A stretch of DNA of 32,879 nucleotides from assembly GCA_029262175.1 (NCBI GenBank), contig JAJCZV010000127.1:1-32879 (forward strand). The letters are read 5' to 3'. Below, piece after piece: positions 17,608 to 26,209 of this stretch. Made by a program: the position numbers and the translations under genes. The notes beneath the pieces were generated by a model, which had not been told where the DNA came from, did not search any database, and was given only the letters and a program-made list of their open reading frames with translations. Each line of letters starts with the position of its first letter. The first letter of the stretch is position 1. Origin of the DNA: Gemmatimonadota bacterium. Lineage in GTDB: Bacteria; Gemmatimonadota; Gemmatimonadetes; Palauibacterales; Palauibacteraceae.

Positions 17608-19392
17608 ATCAAAGCACGAACCATTTACCTCTGTACGCCGCACTGGATCGTGCTCGCCGCGTTCACGAGTGCAGGGTGCGCGACTCGAGATCGCGAATCG
17701 GATCTCGCTGCCCCGCTCGACTTCCTAGCGACCGCTCAGCAGGTCGGGCCCGTCGCCTATCGAGACCCCCTGGGAGGCGTCTCTCCCGATGGGCGCTGGC
17801 TCGCTTATGTCGAGAGAGAACGCGTGCACATCATGCCGGTGGGTGGTGGCGCCGTTCGGGTGGTCGGCCCAGGCACCCGATCGATTCGCTACCTCACGTG
17901 GCTACCGGATAATCGGACGCTTGCCGTGCGCGAACGCGTCTTCGATCGCAGTCGGCAGGAGTGGTGGTTATACGACCGCATCGATTCGAGTCGCACGCCG
18001 CTGTGGCCGGATCGCAGGACAGAACCAGACCTCGGCACTCTCGACATGTTGGCGTGGTCCTCCGACGGATCGCACGTGGCAGGCGTCGCCCGCTCAGGGG
18101 GCCAGTCCACGGTGTGGGTCGTGGATGCCCGGGGCGAGGGTGCCGAAGCGCGTGCGACCGGAGCACGGCTCACCTTCCCTGCGTGGTCTCTCGATGACCG
18201 ATTGGCGTGTCTGTCGTTCGAACGAGACCAGCAGCTCTTGCGTCTTCCCTGCGAAGATTCGGAACCCCTGTTCTCCGACCAAGAAGCGTACGGCACCGTC
18301 GCCTTCTCGGCGGACGGCGAATCGATCTACTACGGGAGTCCCGGGGAGAGCGGCTTTCTCGATCTTTGGGAGCGCTCCGTCGCAGGACAGCGGCCGCGCC
18401 GGCTCAGCGCCTTTGCTCGCGACGCCTATGCGCCATCCGTCGGCGCGGACGGCTCCGTCGTCCTAAAGAGCCAGGACTACCGCACCTTCCTCGCGACCGT
18501 TCCCGCGAGCGGCGGTGCGTCGACACCGCTCACCGACTTTCAGTCGGAGACCCCGAGCTGGAGCTGGGACGGAACGGAGGTCGCCTTCACGTTCGGCGAC
18601 TGGCGCCACGTGACGGATGACTTTCACTACCCCGACATCGCGCAGCACCTCGGAGTCGTATCGAGCGACGTCGACACGCCGCGTCAGGAGCCCGACCGGA
18701 TCATTCGGCAGTCCTTCTCGGAGGATCAGTCGATGCAGTGGTCCCCCAATGGTCGCTGGATCGCATATCACACGCACGAGGAGTCCGACGACGTCTGGCT
18801 CGTGCCGGCGGATGGAAACGGCGAGCCTCGGATGATCAGCCATGACGGTAGCGAGACCGGTTGGCCGCGCTGGTCCGCGGACGGTCGATGGATCCTCTTT
18901 CCGAGCTACCGACGAGACGAGACCGGCGGTCGTCGCGCGCATCTCTTTCTCATTGGCATCGACCAAGAGAGCGGAGACACTACCGTGCCCCAGACACGGA
19001 TCGAGCTGCTCGGCTTCGATCAGGACATCGTGCAGGGAGAGTGGGGCGATGATGGCGAAACGATCGTGTTCGAGGCTGTAGGCGGTATCGGGGTGAAGAG
19101 CCTTTGGTCCGTGCCGCGCACGGGTGGCTCGCCCATGCGTTTTCACACGTTTTCATCTGACCAAGTGCATTCGGGGATCGGCGTATCACCCGATGGTCGG
19201 TGGACCGCATACATCGATCGCGCGCCCGACGGCTTCTATCAGATTTTCCGCGTACCGGTCGGCGGGGGCCGCGCTGAGCAGCTCACCTTCGACCCGTCCA
19301 ACAAGACGCAGCCGGCCTACTCACCCGTCGGCGACCGGATCGCCTTCACGGTATTCGCATACAGCGCCCACTTTTGGCGGATGCGGCCCTAG
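17608..19392 (+). CDS. PD40/TolB-like beta-propeller lipoprotein
   Basis: 594 residues if started at ATC 17608. That start gives a full lipoprotein signal: basic KAR, a hydrophobic stretch, then TSAGC as lipobox with Cys24. The GTG at 17650 would leave only nine residues before the Cys, too short for export. The rest is a run of about nine PD40/WD40-like blades: SPDGRWLAY, SSDGSHVAG, SADGESIYYG, SWDGTEVAF, SPNGRWIAY, SADGRWILF, GDDGETIVF, SPDGRWTAY and SPVGDRIAF. These resemble TolB and the propellers of DPP-type peptidases, but no peptidase domain follows. Likely a membrane-anchored binding or scaffold protein in the periplasm; ligand unknown. Confidence 0.8.
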   Translation: MKARTIYLCTPHWIVLAAFTSAGCATRDRESDLAAPLDFLATAQQVGPVAYRDPLGGVSPDGRWLAYVERERVHIMPVGGGAVRVVGPGTRSIRYLTWLPDNRTLAVRERVFDRSRQEWWLYDRIDSSRTPLWPDRRTEPDLGTLDMLAWSSDGSHVAGVARSGGQSTVWVVDARGEGAEARATGARLTFPAWSLDDRLACLSFERDQQLLRLPCEDSEPLFSDQEAYGTVAFSADGESIYYGSPGESGFLDLWERSVAGQRPRRLSAFARDAYAPSVGADGSVVLKSQDYRTFLATVPASGGASTPLTDFQSETPSWSWDGTEVAFTFGDWRHVTDDFHYPDIAQHLGVVSSDVDTPRQEPDRIIRQSFSEDQSMQWSPNGRWIAYHTHEESDDVWLVPADGNGEPRMISHDGSETGWPRWSADGRWILFPSYRRDETGGRRAHLFLIGIDQESGDTTVPQTRIELLGFDQDIVQGEWGDDGETIVFEAVGGIGVKSLWSVPRTGGSPMRFHTFSSDQVHSGIGVSPDGRWTAYIDRAPDGFYQIFRVPVGGGRAEQLTFDPSNKTQPAYSPVGDRIAFTVFAYSAHFWRMRP

Positions 19393-19437
19393 TCAGACCT
19401 CATAACCTCGTCAGGAATCGATCGCGGACCGGCGGGC

Positions 19438-19468
19438 TTGACCCTCACGTTCCGTCAGGCTGTATGGT
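19438..19468 (+). promoter_or_regulatory. MerR-type promoter with 19-bp spacer and operator dyad
   Basis: TTGACC (19438-19443) and TATGGT (19463-19468) are separated by 19 bases, the over-long spacer typical of MerR-activated promoters. Within it lies the dyad CCTcACG-TTC-CGTcAGG (19443-19459; arms match except one position). The -10 ends 7 bases before ATG 19476, so the mRNA may be nearly leaderless. Probable autoregulated promoter of the gene that follows. Confidence 0.6.
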
Positions 19469-19475
19469 GTTGCGC

Positions 19476-20243
19476 ATGACGACAACAGACGCGCTCATGA
19501 CAGTGGGCACGGTAGCAGAGATCTCTGGTCTTACGATCAGAACGCTGCACCACTACGACGAGATCGGTCTTGTCAAACCCGCGGAACGATCGCGGGCGGG
19601 CTACCGGCTCTATAGCCACGCCGACATCGAGCGTCTGCAAGAGGTCTTGTTCTTTCGCGAGCTCGGGTTTGGGCTCGAGAAAATCCGGGACATTCTCTCA
19701 CGTCCCGACTATGAACGCGGCTCCGCCCTGATTGGACAGCGCGAGCTACTCCACACGCGCGCCGATCGACTTCTCACCATGATCGATGCGATCGACGCGG
19801 CCCTGGAAGCGAGGCGAACTGGAATGAAACTATCAAAAGAAGAAATGCTTGAAGTATTCGACGGATTCGATCCCTCCCAACACGAAGAAGAAGCCGAAGA
19901 GCGCTGGGGTCAGACGGACAGCTACGCACAATCGGCGCGTCGGACACGCGGCTATACCAAACAGGACTGGGTGAAGTTGAAGGCGGAGGCCCGCGAGATC
20001 GACCAAGCGTTTCTAGATTTGATGGCGGCCGGAGCCGATCCATCTTCAGCAGGGGCCATGGACGCGGCCGAGAGACACCGCGCGCACATCAGCAAGTGGT
20101 TCTACGACTGCCCGGTAAAGATGCACGCGGCCCTTGGACAGATGTATGTAAGCGACCCGCGGTTCACCAAGAACATCGACAAGGCCGGTGACGGACTCGC
20201 TCTTTTCATGTCCGAAGCCATCTCGGCCAACGCCCGTCGTTGA
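19476..20243 (+). CDS. MerR-family transcriptional activator with TipAS effector domain
   Basis: 255 residues from ATG 19476 (Met8 at 19497 is a possible alternative). The N-terminal MerR helix-turn-helix reads TVGTVAEISGLTIRTLHHYDEIGLVKPAERSRAGYRLY when pieced together across residues 9-46, followed by a dimerisation coiled coil. The C-terminal half is a TipAS domain: YTKQDWVKLKAEAREI, HISKWFYDCPVKMH with the conserved Cys, and MYVSDPRFTKNIDK. TipAS domains bind thiopeptide antibiotics and other multidrug ligands. A matching 19-bp-spacer promoter lies directly upstream. Frame extension before 19476 overlaps the previous gene and is rejected. Confidence 0.9.
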   Translation: MTTTDALMTVGTVAEISGLTIRTLHHYDEIGLVKPAERSRAGYRLYSHADIERLQEVLFFRELGFGLEKIRDILSRPDYERGSALIGQRELLHTRADRLLTMIDAIDAALEARRTGMKLSKEEMLEVFDGFDPSQHEEEAEERWGQTDSYAQSARRTRGYTKQDWVKLKAEAREIDQAFLDLMAAGADPSSAGAMDAAERHRAHISKWFYDCPVKMHAALGQMYVSDPRFTKNIDKAGDGLALFMSEAISANARR

Positions 20244-20287
20244 ACGGCCACCCAAAACAGGCGATGGACCGAAGGGCGGCGCGTGGG

Positions 20288-21889
20288 TCAGGGGGCCGAA
20301 TGCGTTCGCGAGATCGGGTAGTGCCCGCCGTCGGATACCTGTTCCGCTAGAAGACCCCAGTTCGCGAACCCATCGTCGGAACGCGGTTCGAGCAGATAGA
20401 AGGCAAGGCGCCCAAGGGGCTGATCGAGACGCACCAACAGGTCCCCGGCCCGGGTCGCGATGGTCGCCGCCTCATAAGCCCCCGACAACGTCTGCTCGTC
20501 GTGACCCTGGAACGCACGCTCGGCCGTCTCCACCCGATCGATCCGGAAGACCTCTCCTTCGATCGAGCCATCTCCCAGCGCCTCGACCTGCACGCCGTGC
20601 GCGCGTAGACGGATCGCAACGTCCGTGAGGGCCGCTGGTACGACGTAAGCAGCCGGCGCCCTCTCGGATTCTGTGGCTTCGAAGCCGATGTACTCAGCCA
20701 TGCGTTCTACCGTCTGGACATCGCGGCGCCTCAGGATCGTCTGGCCCGTAAGGGGGTGTGTCTCTTCATCCACCTCACCCATGAGGATGTCCACGGGCTG
20801 ATCTGAACGGTGGGGGGTGGACCGAACCGCCATAGACTCGCCAACCACACTCGAGGCGTCGGCCTCTTGGACCATCGTTCGGATCCGTACCGGATCATCC
20901 GCCACGTAGTCGACGATTTCATGCACGAACCACAGCGTCGCCAAGACGCGATCCTCGAAGGTTGCGTACGAATAGGCCTCTCCGAGAATCGCGATCCGGT
21001 TTCGGAGCCCGATGTAGTTGTTGTTGAACCGAGGGCGATGATCAAACGTGAACCATCCGCGCTCCTCGCCGTCTGGCGCGAAGGCGTTTCCGTAGTGGTA
21101 GAACTCCCACCCGTGCTTACTTCTGATCTCGTTCGTCACGTGAGGTAAGAGTTCCTCCCGAAGCAGTGCGTCGATCGAGGCGGGGGTATTCGGGTTGAGG
21201 GGAGGCGAATAGGTGAGGTGGTAGGCGTGACGCGTGCCGTTCGTCGTATGTAGATCGACCGCCACGTGAGGGTCGTACTCGTTGAACAGACGAGCCACCG
21301 ACCGAGCCTCCGGTGAGTCGAGCTTCATGTGGTCGCGATTGAGATCGAGACCCTGGGCGTTCGGCCGCTGCCCCATGCCCCCGAGGGGCCCATGCTGACG
21401 CCCGCGATTCGTAAGCGTCACCCGCTCGTTTCCATCCGCGTTATAGATCGGCGCGACAAGTAGGACCAAGTCGTCGAGCCAATCGTCGTGCTCTCCGCCA
21501 GCGATTTCACGCAGCAGCATCTGGAGGGCCTCCTTCCCCGGCACCTCACCGCCGTGGATGTTGCCCTGCAGATAGATGACGGTCCGGCCGGACGCGCGAA
21601 TGGCGGCCGGGTCCGGGTCGATGTTGGCAGCAACCACCGCGAGTGGTAGAGAGCGAGCTTCGCTGGTATGGCCGAAAGTGGTGAAATGGATGGCCGGGTG
21701 TCGGTCCGCCACGCTCTCCATGAAAGCGACGACGTCTGCGTAAGAGCTGGTCTCGATGTAGTCCGTGCGCTCCGCACGCGTCTCGAGAGCCTCACCGGAA
21801 TCCCGGGCGGCGCCGCAACCCACGAGAAGGAGGTGGAACATGGCCACGGGGAGCGGGCGTAGGCGGAAAAGGCGAGCCTCGAAGCGCAT
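20288..21889 (-). CDS. M14-family zinc carboxypeptidase lipoprotein
   Basis: 533 residues from ATG 21889. The N-terminus is a lipoprotein signal with lipobox LLVGC (Cys25); Met17 is a later start option but would shorten the signal. The M14 zinc site is intact: NIHGGEVPGKE (His112, Glu115) and DLHTTNGT (second His). LGEAYSY carries the catalytic Glu. LDLNRDHMKLDSPEA provides substrate-binding Asn-Arg. A C-terminal region of about 200 residues has no motif I recognise. It should cut C-terminal residues from peptides, or peptidoglycan peptides, in the periplasm. It is the last gene of an operon with an S51 peptidase and an OmpA-domain protein (21-base gap). Confidence 0.87.
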   Translation of the reverse strand: MRFEARLFRLRPLPVAMFHLLLVGCGAARDSGEALETRAERTDYIETSSYADVVAFMESVADRHPAIHFTTFGHTSEARSLPLAVVAANIDPDPAAIRASGRTVIYLQGNIHGGEVPGKEALQMLLREIAGGEHDDWLDDLVLLVAPIYNADGNERVTLTNRGRQHGPLGGMGQRPNAQGLDLNRDHMKLDSPEARSVARLFNEYDPHVAVDLHTTNGTRHAYHLTYSPPLNPNTPASIDALLREELLPHVTNEIRSKHGWEFYHYGNAFAPDGEERGWFTFDHRPRFNNNYIGLRNRIAILGEAYSYATFEDRVLATLWFVHEIVDYVADDPVRIRTMVQEADASSVVGESMAVRSTPHRSDQPVDILMGEVDEETHPLTGQTILRRRDVQTVERMAEYIGFEATESERAPAAYVVPAALTDVAIRLRAHGVQVEALGDGSIEGEVFRIDRVETAERAFQGHDEQTLSGAYEAATIATRAGDLLVRLDQPLGRLAFYLLEPRSDDGFANWGLLAEQVSDGGHYPISRTHSAP

Positions 21890-21910
21890 ATGTAGCCTTG
21901 TGATGTGCGG

Positions 21911-22702
21911 TTAGCGGATCATCTCGGCGGGCAGTTCGGTCTCGACGACCTCGCCCGCCTCTAGCGCAACGTAGTAGACGCGGGCGTCTTCTCGAGTCTT
22001 GACGACTCGACGCACTTCGTTGTCGACGAAATAGATGCCCGCATCATTGTCACAGGCGTAGCCCGGCTTTAGTTCGCCCGACCGAATCAACCGATGATAC
22101 GTAGGTCTGCGCACCGCCTCCGCGTCATAGTGCGGCGAATGACTTCCTTGTAGGAACCCGAGGCCTTCGATCTTGGTCACCTCCTGCGGTCGCGAATCCG
22201 TTGTGCCTTCCTCGAACCAACACAACGAGCCGGCACTGGCCCCACCCAAGACGATTCCTCGCTCCCAGGCCTCCCTCAGCACTTCGTCGATGCCTTGGAC
22301 GTTCCAGATGGCTTGTTGATTCAGCGTGTTGCCGCCGGACACGACGATGCCGTCCATCGAGAGAAGGACGTCCTCCCAACTCTGAGCCATCCGGTAACTG
22401 CTGATGAAACTCGGTTGCACGAGCGGATAGACGTTGAGTGGCGCGCAGTTCTCATACCAACGAATGATCCCCGACTCGCGGTCGGCCGACGCCGTCGGGA
22501 GATAACAAAGCCGTGGAAACGGCTTGCCCGTGAGCTCGGCCATGTAACGAATGAAGGTGGTACCAAAGCCGCCACCGGCGATCAAGATCTGGCGCGCAAT
22601 CAGCCGGCGACCTGTTGTGCGCTCGCCGAGGGCGATTCGTGGACGCGTACCCAGTCCCAATCCAGCCGCGGCCGCGGAGGCCAAGAAGTCTCGTCTCTTC
22701 AT
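21911..22702 (-). CDS. Tat-exported S51-family peptidase (cyanophycinase/peptidase E-like)
   Basis: 263 residues. MKRRDFLASAAAAGLGLG is a twin-arginine signal, so the folded enzyme is exported. LIAGGGFGTTF, VVSGGNTLNQQ and GGASAGSLCWFE (nucleophile Ser156) are S51 motifs, and GSHSPHYDAE supplies the active-site His region seen in peptidase E. Family members cut Asp-X dipeptides (PepE) or cyanophycin (beta-Asp-Arg). The start overlaps the OmpA-domain gene by ATGA. Export of a peptidase E-like enzyme beside an exported M14 carboxypeptidase suggests extracellular peptide scavenging, by inference. Confidence 0.85.
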   Translation of the reverse strand: MKRRDFLASAAAAGLGLGTRPRIALGERTTGRRLIARQILIAGGGFGTTFIRYMAELTGKPFPRLCYLPTASADRESGIIRWYENCAPLNVYPLVQPSFISSYRMAQSWEDVLLSMDGIVVSGGNTLNQQAIWNVQGIDEVLREAWERGIVLGGASAGSLCWFEEGTTDSRPQEVTKIEGLGFLQGSHSPHYDAEAVRRPTYHRLIRSGELKPGYACDNDAGIYFVDNEVRRVVKTREDARVYYVALEAGEVVETELPAEMIR

Positions 22703-23988
22703 GGACGGGCCGGCCGAACCGCACCCTGCGCGTCTTGGCAGGCCACCTCGACGCGGCGATTGAGCGCGCGCCCGGCCTCATCGTTGTTGCTCGCGATCGG
22801 CTCTGCCTCACCGACGCCGACCGCGTTCACTCGGTCGGCCGCGAGCCCGCGCGCCACGAGATCGGCGACGACGGACTGGGCGCGTTGCTCGGAGAGCCGG
22901 AGATTGTAGGCATCGGAACCCTCGCTCGACGTGTGCCCGCGGATCTCGATCGCAGCCGCGGGGTCGGCGGCGAGCCCCTCGTGGAGATCGGCGAGTACCG
23001 GCTCGGAATCCTCGAGAATCGCCGCCGAATCAAACGCGAAGTTGATGCCGTGGATCACCGATCCACATGTCAGGGGAGGCGGCGGTGACTGTCGACAGTC
23101 GAGTCTCGGTACATCTTCGACCGCCGGTCCCGTATAGAGACGAAACGGTCCCCCGTTGGTCGAGCGCACACCCGTGATCGATTGGTCGGCAAGCACACTC
23201 AAGATAAACAAGCTGATGGTCTGAGCACCGCCTTGATCCACGCCCCTGGCCGTCAAAGTGTTGCCGGTCACGGTTCCTTCAAGCAGTCCCTGCGTGTCGT
23301 AGCAACCCGCAACGAGCGGCCCATCTTGTACGAGTTCCAGCTTTACGAATCGAGAGTCCCAGGCGCCGCTGAAGTGTTCGGCGAGGGGCGGAGTTTCCTG
23401 CGTTCCGTTGCCGATGATTTCGCTGAACTCGAACCCCATCCGCTCCTCCAGAATCACGATCCCTCCCTGAAGCTTCAGCTTGACCCAGCGCACGGCCGGC
23501 GTAGAAGCGACGGTGAGCTCGGTGACTTGGCCACGTCGGGGATGCGTCTCCAGCGTGCCCGATGCGAGCGTGACATAGCCGTCGTCCGGTCCCACCGCCG
23601 ACCCCAAGACCTCGACATACCGAGTGAACGTCGCACTCGGTCCGGGTACCTCGGTCACCTCGGGTACGGCGAACCGATCGAACGTCGTGAGTGCCGGCAG
23701 TTCATACGTAAATTCGGTATAGACCTCCATGTCTTCGGTCGTGACCAACACGCGCGGAGTCGGGTCACCGTCGATCCAAAACACCTGTGTTTCCGCGTCC
23801 GGGCCCATGGTCGCGCCTGGCCCCCCGATCGAAAGCGGGACCGCCCCCTGCGCAAAGGTGAGGTAGTCGGTGCGCGCGGGCTCCTCGGCCTCCTGGACTC
23901 CATACGTCGGTGTCGCGAGGCCGAAGCCGAGAGCCGCGACGAACAGGCCACGAACCACGACTTGAAGGGTTCTTCGGTTCCGCTTCAT
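22699..23988 (-). CDS. OmpA-family C-terminal peptidoglycan-binding domain protein
   Basis: 429 residues from ATG 23988; the frame upstream of this ATG shows no signal sequence. Residues 1-32 form a Sec signal (RGLFVAALGFGLATPTYG). The central part, about residues 35-320, is beta-rich and has discoidin-like phrasing (TRYVEVLGSAVG, RWVKLKLQGG). It includes two repeats of a VKL-type strand but belongs to no family I can name. The C-terminal OmpA domain starts at INFAFDSAAILEDSEPVL and contains IEIRGHTSSEGSDAYNLRLSEQRAQSV and RALNRRVEVACQ, with the Asp/Arg residues that hold meso-DAP. It probably anchors the envelope to peptidoglycan and heads the three-gene operon. Confidence 0.83.
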   Translation of the reverse strand: MKRNRRTLQVVVRGLFVAALGFGLATPTYGVQEAEEPARTDYLTFAQGAVPLSIGGPGATMGPDAETQVFWIDGDPTPRVLVTTEDMEVYTEFTYELPALTTFDRFAVPEVTEVPGPSATFTRYVEVLGSAVGPDDGYVTLASGTLETHPRRGQVTELTVASTPAVRWVKLKLQGGIVILEERMGFEFSEIIGNGTQETPPLAEHFSGAWDSRFVKLELVQDGPLVAGCYDTQGLLEGTVTGNTLTARGVDQGGAQTISLFILSVLADQSITGVRSTNGGPFRLYTGPAVEDVPRLDCRQSPPPPLTCGSVIHGINFAFDSAAILEDSEPVLADLHEGLAADPAAAIEIRGHTSSEGSDAYNLRLSEQRAQSVVADLVARGLAADRVNAVGVGEAEPIASNNDEAGRALNRRVEVACQDAQGAVRPARP

Positions 23989-24084
23989 TTGACGACCGCC
24001 GGCAAGAGGGAATGGCAAAATGGCAGGTCTAGAACCCACTGTCGAGGCGCTCTCGGACGACGGCAATTCACCCTAATCGTGATG

Positions 24085-24146
24085 GGCCCGCCACCACGCG
24101 TTCGTGCGCGCATCGCATCGCGGTCTCGAGAGCGCTCCGGCGGGCC
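24085..24146. other. Long-loop GC inverted repeat behind the ketosynthase gene
   Basis: GGCCCGCC (24085-24092) and GGCGGGCC (24139-24146) are perfect 8-base arms with a 46-base centre that itself contains CGCG repeats. It starts about 20 bases after the FabH-like stop. There is no T-run, so it is at most part of a Rho-type or structural termination region. Confidence 0.25.
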
Positions 24147-24165
24147 GGTCCTTCGCTCCTCGTCG

Positions 24166-25158
24166 TCAGAAGCGCAGCAGCATCGAACTCCAGTGGAAGC
24201 CTGCCCCGAACGCGGTCAACAAAACGAGGTCCCCCGTCTTGATCCGTCCGGTTTCACGGGCCTCCCAGAGCGCGACCGGGACGGACGCGGACCCGGTGTT
24301 GCCATACTCCTGCACGTTGACGTAGAGCTGCTCGGGGGTCGCGCCCAGGCGATCACGTACCGCTTCGAGGATGCGCAGATTCGCTTGGTGCGGCACGATG
24401 AGAGCGAGGTCTTGAACCGTCACGCCCACGTCGTCCAGGACCTGGGTAGAGCAGGACGCCATTCGTTCGACCGCTTCACGAAAGACGGCGCGTCCGTCCA
24501 TGACGATGTTTTTGTGCTCCCCCCGCCGTGCCCGATCCAAAGAGAACGGCGCTCGAGTGCCTCCGACCTCGAGGCCCAGAATATCGCTTCGCGTGCCGTC
24601 GGTCCCGGCCCGGGCAGACAAGATCTCGACGGCGTTCTCACCCCGTCCCACCACCGCGGCCCCGGCTGCATCACCGAAGAGCACGCATGTGTTGCGGTCC
24701 TCCCAGTTCATGAGCCGTGAGAGCAATTCGACACCCACGACCAGCACTTTGCGGTCCCCGCTCAGCGCCCTCGCTCGCGCCACATCGAGGGCCAGCACGA
24801 AGCCGGCGCATCCACTGCTGCCCAAGTCGTAGGCAGGGACCTCCGGTGCGCCTAGCCGCGCTTGAAGAAACGCCGCGGTGTCGGGAATGAACACTTCGGG
24901 GGTATCCGTGGCCACGATGATCTCATCGAGATCGCGTGCCGTGAGGCCGCTGTCCTCCAACGCACCAAGCGCCGCGGCGGCAGCCATGTCCACGGTGCTC
25001 TCATCGTCCGCCGCGATTCGACGCCTCTGGATGCCGGTGCGTTTTCTGATCCACTCATCGGAGGTGTCGACGAGTGCGGTCCATTCATCGTTCTCCATCA
25101 CCCGCTCGGGCAGATACGCGCCCAATCCGAGCAGACCGACACGCGTTCCGGGCACCAT
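24166..25158 (-). CDS. fabH: 3-oxoacyl-ACP synthase III-type ketosynthase
   Basis: 330 residues, the usual FabH length. The Cys-His-Asn triad is visible: GSSGCAGF (Cys117), LIVPHQANLRI and VQEYGNTGSAS. DEWIRKRTGIQRRR and the closing LLTAFGAGFHWSSMLLRF are family hallmarks. FabH condenses an acyl-CoA starter with malonyl-ACP. The start overlaps the OCD-like stop by one base (TGATG), so translation is coupled. No other fatty-acid genes are nearby, so a specialised role (odd starter unit, secondary metabolite) is as likely as housekeeping fatty-acid initiation. Confidence 0.9.
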   Translation of the reverse strand: MVPGTRVGLLGLGAYLPERVMENDEWTALVDTSDEWIRKRTGIQRRRIAADDESTVDMAAAAALGALEDSGLTARDLDEIIVATDTPEVFIPDTAAFLQARLGAPEVPAYDLGSSGCAGFVLALDVARARALSGDRKVLVVGVELLSRLMNWEDRNTCVLFGDAAGAAVVGRGENAVEILSARAGTDGTRSDILGLEVGGTRAPFSLDRARRGEHKNIVMDGRAVFREAVERMASCSTQVLDDVGVTVQDLALIVPHQANLRILEAVRDRLGATPEQLYVNVQEYGNTGSASVPVALWEARETGRIKTGDLVLLTAFGAGFHWSSMLLRF

Positions 25159-26132
25159 CAGATGGAAGTCGCGGAGCCCGCGCGACGGCTCACCATTTTG
25201 GCGATCTGAATATCCTGCACGGCCACTCCGGTCAGATCGACCACGGTGACTTGCTCCTCGCTCGTCCTTGCCAGCGTCGGGTCACGGATCACTTCACCGA
25301 GCTCGAGGACATCCTTCTCTTTGATGAACCCTTGTTTGACGGCATAGGAGATTTCTCCGGGGTGCAGACACTGCGATCTGCTGTCGGCCACGACGAGATC
25401 CGCCTTCTGCAGCAGTCGTGGATCGAGTTCCTGCTTGCCGTCATCGTCGGAGCCCATGGCGGTGATGTGCGTCCCCCGTTGCACCTGATCGGCATGAATC
25501 AGGGGCGCTTTCGCTGCGGTCGTGGTGACGATCAGGTTGCAGTTGGAGGTCAGATCGTCCATGTCGGTGGTCCCGCGGAGATCGAACGCCGTGGGCCAGA
25601 ACGTCGCATCTTCCGTGATCCCGGCGATCAATGCATCGACGCGCGCCTGGTTTCTTCCCCAGATGACCACGCGGTCGCAGTCCACCGCATGCGGCAGCAT
25701 CTCGAGTTGCATTCTCGCCTGGACACCGGTGCCGACGATGCCGATCCCGGTCACCTCGCGCGGAGCCAGATGCTTGGCAGCCACCCCACCACCGACCGCC
25801 GTGCGGACATCGGTGAGATAACACTCATCTAGAAGAATGCTCTTCAGCTCTCCCGTCTGTTGGCTGAAGACCAACAGCAGTCCATCGCTGGCAGTGATTC
25901 CCAGCTCGGCGCTGCGGAACCCCGATGCGACTTTGATCACGTAGACGGCGTCGCCCTTGATGTAGCCGTACTTGAGGTGCACGTCGCCTGGCGGATCTTC
26001 GAAGTGGAGGAAGCCGACGGGCGGCACCTCGACCTTGCCCTCGGAATAGAGGGCATAGCCTTCTTCGAGTTGTGCGAACAACTCGGGCACGTCGATCAAC
26101 CCCTTGATCTGTGACAGCCCGAGAATCTGCAT
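25158..26132 (-). CDS. Ornithine cyclodeaminase/mu-crystallin family NAD(P)-dependent enzyme
   Basis: 324 residues from ATG 26132 with GGAG four bases ahead. The N-terminal half has VPPVGFLHFEDPPGDVHLKYGYIKGDAVYVIKVAS when read across about residues 38-72, with the Lys typical of the family. The Rossmann half has GIGIVGTGVQARMQLEML and VVIWGRNQAR. ITAMGSDDDGKQELDPRL is the conserved DxxGKxEL-like block. Family reactions include ornithine to proline, alanine dehydrogenation and reduction of cyclic ketimines. It lies between a molybdoenzyme and a FabH-type enzyme in one operon, an unusual setting. Substrate unknown. Confidence 0.88.
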   Translation of the reverse strand: MQILGLSQIKGLIDVPELFAQLEEGYALYSEGKVEVPPVGFLHFEDPPGDVHLKYGYIKGDAVYVIKVASGFRSAELGITASDGLLLVFSQQTGELKSILLDECYLTDVRTAVGGGVAAKHLAPREVTGIGIVGTGVQARMQLEMLPHAVDCDRVVIWGRNQARVDALIAGITEDATFWPTAFDLRGTTDMDDLTSNCNLIVTTTAAKAPLIHADQVQRGTHITAMGSDDDGKQELDPRLLQKADLVVADSRSQCLHPGEISYAVKQGFIKEKDVLELGEVIRDPTLARTSEEQVTVVDLTGVAVQDIQIAKMVSRRAGSATSI

Positions 26133-26169
26133 GCCGCTCCAATCCCCGGGTGTTTGGTTGAGGTCGACC

Positions 26170-26192
26170 GAAGCGCTTTCAAGAACCGCTTC
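26170..26192. other. Small hairpin in the intercistronic gap
   Basis: GAAGCG (26170-26175) and CGCTTC (26187-26192) are perfect 6-base arms with an 11-base loop. They sit in the 77-base gap between the sulfite-oxidase-type gene and the OCD-like gene. It could adjust relative expression or stabilise mRNA ends. Weak evidence. Confidence 0.25.
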
Positions 26193-26209
26193 GAGCACGC
26201 ATCGGGACG

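Noticed and set aside
23182..24720. Plus-strand open frame of 512 codons
   Set aside because: Lies opposite the OmpA-domain gene and the FabH-like gene, both with clear motifs; the product looks like noise.
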